Assembly (NCBI GenBank): GCA_030601885.1
Contig: JAUWAU010000045.1
Span: forward strand, 1-46,871
From: Armatimonadota bacterium
GTDB lineage: Bacteria > Armatimonadota > Zipacnadia > JAUWAU01
Length of the DNA stretch: 46,871 nucleotides
Direction: 5' to 3'
The notes under the pieces are model-generated. The model did not search any database, was not told the DNA's origin, and worked only from the letters and a program-made list of their open reading frames with translations. The translations under genes and the position numbers were made by a program. Shown one piece after another: positions 41,058-46,871 of the stretch (positions are counted from its first letter, which is position 1; each line of letters opens with the position of its first letter).

Positions 41058-42956
41058 TCACTCCTCGAGCACATCCCACACCACGCGCCCCTCGGCGTCC
41101 CGCAGGCGGGGCATGCCGGCCAGCTCGGCGATGGTCGGGGCCACGTCAATGAGGTGTATCGGGTGCGGGCGGCGGACGCCTCGCTGTATGCCGGGGCCGG
41201 CGAATATCGTCACGGCCGGAATGCCACCGAACTGTGCCCTCCCGGCGGGCCAGTTGCCGTGATGGCTGCCGATCACTCCCGTCTTGCCGAAGAAGATGAC
41301 GTCGCCAACACCGGGTCCCCAGAGGCCGAGGAACTCGGCATCCTCCCGCTTGAGCACTATCTGAGAGAAGCGCTCGCCGTGGCGATCGGGGGCCTCCGCG
41401 CTCTCGAGTATCCTGACGACCTCGTCGCGCACCGCTTCATACTCGCCCGGCTCGACGATGCCATGCGGTTCCCGGCCCTTGAGGTTAACGTACACGTAGC
41501 CGTCCTGAACGAGGGCGGCTTTCGTCTTCGTCCAATCGATCTGGCGGTCGGTGTTGGTGGCCGGATACCCGGGCCGCTCCCGCCAGGCGAACTCCGGTGC
41601 CGGCGGCTCGGCGTACGTGAGCAGGCCGGCCTGCTCGAGCAGGTCATTGACCGGCAGCCAGTCGCCGAGAATCTCCGTGTGGCCATGGTCCGACGTGACG
41701 CACGCGAGCGTGTCCGGGCCGGCGGCCTCCACAAGCATACCCACATACTCGTCAGCCAGCTCGTACGTACGGGCGACGATGCGGCTGCCCACCTCGTGGT
41801 GCCGATGGCTCGGATCCAGGCACGAGAGGAACATGTGGTCGCAGTGGTCGATGCCGTGAAACTGCGTGCAGAGCAGGGCCCAGTCGTGCTGCGCCATCAG
41901 ATGCTGCCCCGCGGCGCCCAGCCACCGTACCTGGTACGCCATCTCGTCGCAATAGAGCTGCTCGGCCTCCTCCGGGGTCACCCAGCGCCACAGGTAGGCG
42001 CACCACATGCCGCCCAGCTCCAGATACGGCCCAAAGCGGCGCACCAGATCGGGCCCCAGATCGTCGGGCAGCGTCCAGCCGCTGTCGGGGAAGATCTGCG
42101 ACTGGTACAGCCGGAAGCACTTCCCATCGGGCGATAGCTCGAAAAGCCGAAACCGCACGCGGCCCTGCACCTGCTCGCCATCCAGCTCGAACTCCAGCGC
42201 CAGCCAGTCGCTCCACTCCCCGACGGTCATCTCAGCGATCGCGTCGCCGTGTGGCACACCTCGGTCGGCGTACAGCGCCAGCCGGTCGTAGCCGGAGCCC
42301 GCCGAGTCGAGGAAGATGCCGAGGAGCGTGTACGGCTCCGCCTTCGTCGGCACGATGCGCAGCTCGACCTCCAGCGGCGGCTGCTTGCTCTCCGGCAACT
42401 CGGTCCAGCCTTGCGCGGGCTTCGGCGTAACCTGGTGTGCCATTCCGAGCACGTTCTCGGGTGGAGACGTGCACGTAGAGGTGCCCTGGTGCAGCTTCTC
42501 GTGGGAGAAAATGGCGCGAGGCGCGAGCGCCAGCACATTCCAGTCCGGGTCCGAGAAGCCCTCGACCTGGACTCCCTGGCCCTCCTCGATCGTCGGCGGC
42601 CACGAGGTAGTGTAGCGGAGTAGGATGGGCAGCTTGCCGCCGCGCACGGCCGCCTCCCAGAGACGCTCGGCCCGGCAGTGGTACGAGAAGAAGCCGCTGG
42701 TCTTGTGGTCGAGCGGATCTCCCATCTTGTGCATCGACATGGCCGTGACGCCGTGGGTGCCGGGGTGACAGCCGGTGACGATCGTATTCCAATTCATGGC
42801 CGTGCCGGGCGGCAGCGACGAGAAGGCCTCCGTCGTGAAGCCGCGCTCCATCAGGCGGGCCAGATTCGGGCATCTACCCTCGGCGACGTACCGGTCGATG
42901 AGCTGGAGCGTCGCCGAGTCCACGCCTATCAAAATGGCTCGTTCAGCCCTTTTCAT
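41058..42956 (-). CDS. Type I phosphodiesterase / nucleotide pyrophosphatase-like protein
   Basis: The protein has 632 residues. ATG 42956 follows AGAGGC, and there is no signal peptide. It is of the alkaline-phosphatase superfamily: metal Asp13 in LIGVDSAT, and the nucleophile region PPGTAMNWNTIVTGCHPGTHGV, which aligns with the NPP motif and places Thr52 as nucleophile and Asn55 as its partner. Later ligands are FHGIDHCDHMF, TSDHGHTE and GSHHGN, so both metal sites look complete. An insert at about 150-300 forms a beta-rich domain typical of long NPP-like enzymes of uncharacterised substrate. It is the last gene of a probable three-gene unit, 52 bases behind the TIM-barrel gene. It hydrolyses a phosphodiester or similar ester, presumably in the cytoplasm. 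Confidence 0.87.
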   Translation of the reverse strand: MKRAERAILIGVDSATLQLIDRYVAEGRCPNLARLMERGFTTEAFSSLPPGTAMNWNTIVTGCHPGTHGVTAMSMHKMGDPLDHKTSGFFSYHCRAERLWEAAVRGGKLPILLRYTTSWPPTIEEGQGVQVEGFSDPDWNVLALAPRAIFSHEKLHQGTSTCTSPPENVLGMAHQVTPKPAQGWTELPESKQPPLEVELRIVPTKAEPYTLLGIFLDSAGSGYDRLALYADRGVPHGDAIAEMTVGEWSDWLALEFELDGEQVQGRVRFRLFELSPDGKCFRLYQSQIFPDSGWTLPDDLGPDLVRRFGPYLELGGMWCAYLWRWVTPEEAEQLYCDEMAYQVRWLGAAGQHLMAQHDWALLCTQFHGIDHCDHMFLSCLDPSHRHHEVGSRIVARTYELADEYVGMLVEAAGPDTLACVTSDHGHTEILGDWLPVNDLLEQAGLLTYAEPPAPEFAWRERPGYPATNTDRQIDWTKTKAALVQDGYVYVNLKGREPHGIVEPGEYEAVRDEVVRILESAEAPDRHGERFSQIVLKREDAEFLGLWGPGVGDVIFFGKTGVIGSHHGNWPAGRAQFGGIPAVTIFAGPGIQRGVRRPHPIHLIDVAPTIAELAGMPRLRDAEGRVVWDVLEE

Positions 42957-43008
42957 AACATTGCCTCTGGTTAGACGATTTGGCCGAGGTGGCACCTCCT
43001 GCGTTTGC

Positions 43009-44373
43009 TCACTCCCCCGCGATCTGAACCCGACTCACCGCATACCACCCATCCTCCCCCCGCCCCTCAATCGCCAACCGAATGGCCACCTCCTTCGTCG
43101 CCGGATCGACAATCGCGAGCGCAAGCTCATAGCGACCTGGCTCGAGACCCTCCGGCGCCCCCACCGTCTCCGTGAACCCCTTCTCCCCAGGCAACCATCC
43201 TTTGATAGAAGTATCACCCACGTGGGTGAAGGCCTTGCCCGTGTCCGTATGCGTCAGCCGAACCGCGAGCAGATAATCCCGATATGGCGGCGCGACTCCA
43301 ACATTCTCCCACACCATATCGAGCGCGAGCGCATCCCCCGCCGCCGCGGTGCTTGGATGTCGAAGCTCTCGCAGCACCAGCCGGTAGCCCATCCTCCGCA
43401 GGAACCGTTCCACCTCGTCGCGCGTGCCCTCGGGGATGGGCGCCGACTTGTTGTTGTGATAGCTCGCGTGGCAGTTCAGCCCATAATCGAAGATGTAGCG
43501 GATATCCCAGCCCTCCTGCTTCCACTTCCCCATCTCCCAGCAACTCTCGAAGGCGACCGGCGCCATCCTCCACGCCTGCCCCGCGCCCGTCTTCTCGATC
43601 TGCTGCAAGTAGAAGTCGTCCATGTGATTCCAGGTCCTCGAGAAGCCACCCATATCGCCCAGGCAATCCGCTCGCCATCCGCAGGCCTTGCCGATAGCGT
43701 GCTTCATGCCTTCCTCGTCGCCGATGAGCATCACCTTGGGCGTCTCGGCGAAGGCCTCGCAGTAGGCGTCAATGATCGCCAGCCGTGTCTCGAGGCTGGG
43801 CACATCCACGCCCGTGCCGCTCATGTGCCACTCGCCCCAAAGTCCCACCGTGCCGATATCCACCAGATCCAGATCGGGGTGCCCGTCGTAGCGCTTCCCC
43901 AGCTCTCTGATGAGGCGGAAATGCGCCTCCTGGAACATCGGGTGATCCATGTCCGGCACCCAGTGCAGGACGCCCTTGCCCTGGCGCCGATACTCGAACC
44001 CCGGGCAGCCCTTATCCTTCAGCCACTCGGGCACACACATGTACTCCCTGGCCGAGCCCGTGCACATAACGCGAAACGCCAGCTTCTGCCCCGCCCTCCG
44101 GGCCCGCGCCAGGAGATCATCGAACTTGGCGAAGTCGATCTCCCCCTCCGCAGGCTCAATCTCGCTCCAATACAGCCGAAAGTACGCCGACGTGCTCGGC
44201 AGCCCGGCCAGGTTTGCGTCCTCGTCGGCGAAGCGGTGGAACGTCTGCCAGCCCATGTGCGGATTGGCCAGCAGCGCATCGATCTCTTTCGGGGTCACTT
44301 TCATTCTGGTTTCCTCTCCAGGGACGGCCAGGCAGCAACCCAGTCCTGCCAATATCAGGATTATCCATCTCAT
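43009..44373 (-). CDS. Exported glycoside-hydrolase-like protein with DUF4832-type C-terminus
   Basis: The protein has 454 residues. GGAGGT lies about 8 bases before the ATG, and the leader MRWIILILAGLGCCLA is a signal peptide, possibly lipoprotein (Cys13/14). Residues about 35-300 are a TIM barrel of the GH42/DUF4874 kind: NPHMGWQTFHRFADED, YFRLYWSEIEPAEGEIDF and VDIGTVGLWGEWHMSG, whose Glu is a likely acid/base. FESCWEMG later may hold the second Glu. Residues about 315-450 are a beta sandwich of DUF4832 type (RRMGYRLVLRELRHP, DMVWENVGVAPPYRDY). It is likely a beta-galactosidase- or mannosidase-like enzyme of the envelope. It lies 32 bases after the FG-GAP gene. Confidence 0.8.
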   Translation of the reverse strand: MRWIILILAGLGCCLAVPGEETRMKVTPKEIDALLANPHMGWQTFHRFADEDANLAGLPSTSAYFRLYWSEIEPAEGEIDFAKFDDLLARARRAGQKLAFRVMCTGSAREYMCVPEWLKDKGCPGFEYRRQGKGVLHWVPDMDHPMFQEAHFRLIRELGKRYDGHPDLDLVDIGTVGLWGEWHMSGTGVDVPSLETRLAIIDAYCEAFAETPKVMLIGDEEGMKHAIGKACGWRADCLGDMGGFSRTWNHMDDFYLQQIEKTGAGQAWRMAPVAFESCWEMGKWKQEGWDIRYIFDYGLNCHASYHNNKSAPIPEGTRDEVERFLRRMGYRLVLRELRHPSTAAAGDALALDMVWENVGVAPPYRDYLLAVRLTHTDTGKAFTHVGDTSIKGWLPGEKGFTETVGAPEGLEPGRYELALAIVDPATKEVAIRLAIEGRGEDGWYAVSRVQIAGE

Positions 44374-44405
44374 CGAATGGACCTCCGTGTCGCTATCCTT
44401 CGTCG

Positions 44406-45746
44406 TCAGCCTTTAGCCGTCCCCTTTTCCCTTAACCCTTCTCCCTGCCGTCCCCACATCTCGACTGCTTGGTAACCGCCGCTCCAGTTCGCGCCAACGA
44501 TGTCCAAGGCGCCCGTGTTGCCGATGTCGGCGACGCACAGATTGTGGGAACCCGTCTCCGCGATGACTTGCCGTGTCCACGTCGTGGGATCTCCGCCACT
44601 GAGATAGACCATGACACGCTTACGGGGTGACTGATGCATCTCTGCCGTCACGATATCGGGCTGGCCGTCGTTGTTCATATCGCAGATCGCCAAGCTGTGC
44701 GCGTAATCAACGGAGTCGTCAATCACATGTTCCGTCCACTCGGGGCTCTTGGGATCGGCGGGCGCTTCAAACCACGAGAGCCGATGATGGCCCTCTGACC
44801 GTGTCAGGACCACGTCCAGGCGTCCGTTCTTGTTCATGTCCGCCACTCGCACAACAGCATCCGGCGGCCAGTCGGCGAAGATGTGTTCCTCCCAGAGATC
44901 ACGCAAGATGTCTTTGGGCGCTTCGTACCAACGCCCGCCAATCACTATATCGAGGCGTCCATCTGCATTAAGATCGGCCAGCGACAGGCCTTCTCCCGTG
45001 GGGCATTCCATCGTGCGCTTTGTCCACGAGGTGCGGTCCGCTGGTTTCCAGATGACTATCTCGTCGCCTTCCTTCCCCTGTTGCCGCGTGGCGATCTCGA
45101 GCTGCCCGTCGCCATCAATGTCCCCGACCGCAATATCGTGCGCCCGCGGGCTCCCGATGATGTGCCGCTGCCACGGATCCCTGCCGGGGTCACCCTCCGG
45201 CCCCGGGTTCTCGTACCATTCCATCCGGTTCTCCCCGTACCACTCCGAGATCACGAGGTCGAGATCGCCGTCCCCGTCCAAATCCGCCAGCTTCGCATCG
45301 CAGCTCCATCGTCCTGACGGAGCTATCACGTGCCTGGTCCAGTCAGGATACTCGTACCAGACCACCGGGCCCCCGGCGCTGCTGGCGACGACCACATCCA
45401 CGAAGCCATCCCCATTGATGTCCCCAGCCGTCTTGGTGTGCGGGTTCTTCGGCCCTTCGGCGTCGATGACCACATGTTTGAACTCAATCGGCCGACTCCT
45501 GCCCATCTGCTTACCCTCCTCAGCAGCGACGTAGAGCACTGCATCGCCGTCGAAGGCCGCTCTGATCTCCCGCCCGTCGTGCGCCCCGGCGAGATAGATC
45601 GCTCTGCCGCTGCCGTCGGTGAAGTACCGGGGATTGGCCTCGCTCACCCGCAGCGGCCCTCTCGCGGGCTCTGTAAGGGCTCCCGATGACGCGACCGCCA
45701 CCAGCGCAACAACGAACACCGCGGCCGATTGTCCCTTCGTACGCAT
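44406..45746 (-). CDS. Secreted FG-GAP / VCBS repeat protein
   Basis: The protein has 446 residues from ATG 45746 (GTG 45749 also possible) behind GGGGAG. It has a signal peptide to about residue 26. Residues about 35-60 (NPRYFTDGSGRAIYLAGAHDG) are like the opening of DUF4038/apiosidase-type glycoside hydrolases, but the catalytic barrel is missing. After about residue 90 come seven calcium-binding repeats such as AGDINGDGFVDVVVASS, LADLDGDGDLDLVISEW and VGDIDGDGQLEIATR, which fold as an integrin-like beta-propeller. It appears to be a propeller with a transplanted N-terminal strand, probably binding an extracellular ligand. It is first in the probable operon with the TIM-barrel and phosphodiesterase genes. 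Confidence 0.85.
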   Translation of the reverse strand: MRTKGQSAAVFVVALVAVASSGALTEPARGPLRVSEANPRYFTDGSGRAIYLAGAHDGREIRAAFDGDAVLYVAAEEGKQMGRSRPIEFKHVVIDAEGPKNPHTKTAGDINGDGFVDVVVASSAGGPVVWYEYPDWTRHVIAPSGRWSCDAKLADLDGDGDLDLVISEWYGENRMEWYENPGPEGDPGRDPWQRHIIGSPRAHDIAVGDIDGDGQLEIATRQQGKEGDEIVIWKPADRTSWTKRTMECPTGEGLSLADLNADGRLDIVIGGRWYEAPKDILRDLWEEHIFADWPPDAVVRVADMNKNGRLDVVLTRSEGHHRLSWFEAPADPKSPEWTEHVIDDSVDYAHSLAICDMNNDGQPDIVTAEMHQSPRKRVMVYLSGGDPTTWTRQVIAETGSHNLCVADIGNTGALDIVGANWSGGYQAVEMWGRQGEGLREKGTAKG

Positions 45747-45959
45747 CACGTCGCTCTCTCCCCTCTTCTGTCATCCTGAGGTCGTGCGGACCGCGAGGTC
45801 CACCGGCCGAAGGATCTCACACCAGCCGACAGTCGCTCCCGCCGCCCTTTTCCCCTCCCTGCCTCTCCTGGCCTTTCTCCTTCTCCGTTGTCTCTACTGT
45901 AGCCGGTCACCCGTGGGCTGGCTGCCTTTGCCTTTCGGCCTTTTTGCTTTTTCCTTGCC

Positions 45960-46058
45960 TCTATTGTAGGGCGCGGTGCCTGTCTGACTCGTGCTACGTA
46001 GCGCGCTACTTCGCAGAGTAGCAAGCGGCATCCCGTACGGGATCCCCGTCCCGCGCCG
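45960..46058. repeat. Palindromes between the FG-GAP gene and the FN3 remnant
   Basis: GGCATCCCGTACGGGATCCC at about 46029-46048 is a nearly perfect palindrome, and GCTACGTAGC and GCTACTTCGCAGAGTAGC (about 45992-46022) form two smaller hairpins. The 45747-45959 stretch is pyrimidine-rich on the plus strand and shows no gene. Confidence 0.4.
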
Positions 46059-46514
46059 GCCGCCCACCGAGGCGCTCGGAGACGGCGACGTGATGCTCAC
46101 GTTCGTGGGTGCCACGTTCGCCGGCGTCGTGGCGTTCACCTCATTGCTCGCTGTGCTGTTGTCAGCCGTGTCGTAGACGTACACCTTGTAGTAATACGTC
46201 GTATTGTCGCTGACGGACGTGTTGACCTACACGGTGCTCCCCTGGTCGGGGATGGTGGCAACGAGGGTATCGTTTTCGTCCCCGCCGGCGCTGGTGTCCC
46301 GGTAGATCTTATACTGCTTGAAGTCCGGGTCAGTATTGGCCGACCAGCTCAGCGTCAGGCGGTCGGCCCGAACGTCCGTGGGATCGTTGAGCGTGACCGC
46401 TGTGGGCGATGCATCCGACGTCGTTGTCGCGTTCTTCTCGTTGCTGCCCGTGGTAAGTGGCGTGGCCGCAGCGAGGGCGTGTGGTGCAGCGGGCCCATAC
46501 AACGACTGGGGCAA
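46059..46514 (-). pseudogene. Fibronectin type III repeat fragment with in-frame stop
   Basis: The minus-strand frame reads an FN3 domain: LTLSWSANTDPDFKQYKIYR, then DTLVATIPDQGSTV, a TAG codon at about 46227-46229, and in the same frame VNTSVSDNTTYYYKVYVYD followed by DTADNSTASNEVNATTPAN. The stop replaces what is usually Tyr in this strand (TAC to TAG). The sequence before the domain (SNEKNATTTSDASPTAV) repeats the end of an FN3 unit, so the source had tandem copies. There is no start signal or export signal, so it is a relic of a large surface protein. Confidence 0.7.
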
Positions 46515-46626
46515 GATGGGAGGTGCAGAGAGGGAAACGACGAGGCGGCGCAGAGGCCTGCCCCCGGTGCCACGAACGAAGCCCTGGGAGGACGAACAGC
46601 GTGAGGAGTCAAGAATTTAGTATTGT

Positions 46627-46673
46627 GTCCCCCGAGTTTTGACAAGTACCTATCATGAACGTCCCCGGGGTTT
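46627..46673. repeat. GTGTCCCC/CGTCCCC-type motif pair
   Basis: TGTCCCCCGAGTTTT (about 46626-46640) and CGTCCCCGGGGTTTT (about 46658-46672) are near-direct repeats about 32 bases apart, in an A+T-richer patch beside the gene relic. I think similar motifs are dispersed in some environmental genomes, but cannot verify it here. Confidence 0.3.
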
Positions 46674-46701
46674 TCTATTCCGGAGTTCGGAATCCAGGTA
46701 C

Positions 46702-46871
46702 CTACTCATCGGCGGTCCTGCGATCACCAAGCCTCCAAGTCCTGAGATGTGGCCACGGGTTGGTGGTGTTCTCCGGCAATACCTCCACCCATGCCAGTCG
46801 GCCCTCGTCGAAGCAGAGCTGGAGTCCGTCGAGCGGGCCAAGCTCCCGCCTCCCCACTGGCCGGAGCGACC
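46702..46871 (-). CDS. Unrecognised protein, C-terminal end (runs off the window)
   Basis: A 56-codon open frame comes in from the right edge and ends at TAG 46702-46704. It reads RRELGPLDGLQLCFDEGRLA, WVEVLPENTTNPWPHLRTWR, then LGDRRTADE. The balanced composition and strand/turn pattern look coding, unlike the two other frames on this strand. I do not recognise the family. No start can be given. Confidence 0.5.
   Translation of the reverse strand, partial: SLRPVGRRELGPLDGLQLCFDEGRLAWVEVLPENTTNPWPHLRTWRLGDRRTADE

Noticed and set aside
43284..43697. 137-codon plus-strand frame rich in Ser/Pro/Arg opposite the GH-like gene
   Set aside because: Low-complexity antisense shadow with no start signal.

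Overview
This is a G+C-rich bacterial window (by eye about two thirds G+C) from a double-membraned, flagellated or formerly flagellated bacterium. The evidence is a lytic transglycosylase, lipobox proteins, signal peptidase I, a FliM protein and many proteins with signal peptides. The mix of a sulfatase, beta-helix proteins, FG-GAP, DUF3604 and DUF4832-type proteins, very large secreted proteins and an exported methyltransferase resembles Planctomycetota, Armatimonadota and similar environmental lineages. No rRNA, tRNA or single-copy marker is present, so the phylum stays open. I found no CRISPR array and no complete IS element.

Layout. 1-1100: a REP-associated tyrosine transposase (RAYT) flanked by REP palindromes and a decayed REP array. 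1123-5873 (+): a GNAT acetyltransferase, a two-domain alpha/beta hydrolase overlapping a lytic transglycosylase that carries an in-frame REP, and a DUF4177-like protein. 5925-6290: a decayed group II intron (RT fragment and domain V) and a hairpin. 6318-14900 (-): two very large exported proteins, a propeller-like/DUF3604 protein and a 1819-residue subtilase. 15398-16559 (+): an orphan fliM with an overlapping small gene. 16583-21217 (-): a degenerate NtrC-like AAA+/Fis protein behind a PfkB-type kinase, then a trpF homologue behind an M19 dipeptidase. 21495-26546 (+): a secreted beta-rich protein, PIG-L deacetylase, sulfatase, aspartate ammonia-lyase and a ferritin-like protein. 26628-32838 (-): two beta-helix proteins and an APC permease.

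33029-40883 is the most unusual region. On the minus strand lie an exported SAM methyltransferase, three paralogous exported helical proteins ending in Gly/Arg-rich tails, a PulC-like membrane protein with a similar tail, and a signal peptidase I fused to a LolA/RseB-like domain. Divergent from these is a tightly overlapping operon: an ECF sigma factor, a small one-helix membrane protein (anti-sigma-like) and a membrane-anchored CpxP/Spy-like protein. The organisation recalls CnrH-CnrY-CnrX. It suggests an envelope-stress module whose sensor and possible outputs lie in the cell envelope. The regulatory link is inference from gene order and families.

41058-45746 (-): a probable three-gene operon of an FG-GAP protein, a glycoside-hydrolase-like TIM-barrel protein with a DUF4832-like end, and an alkaline-phosphatase-superfamily phosphodiesterase. 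46059-46871: remnants of fibronectin type III repeats with an in-frame amber codon, and the 3' end of an unrecognised minus-strand gene running off the window.

Starts were chosen by Shine-Dalgarno sequences and signal peptides, and many differ from the longest open frame. All family names rest on recognised motifs, with no database search.
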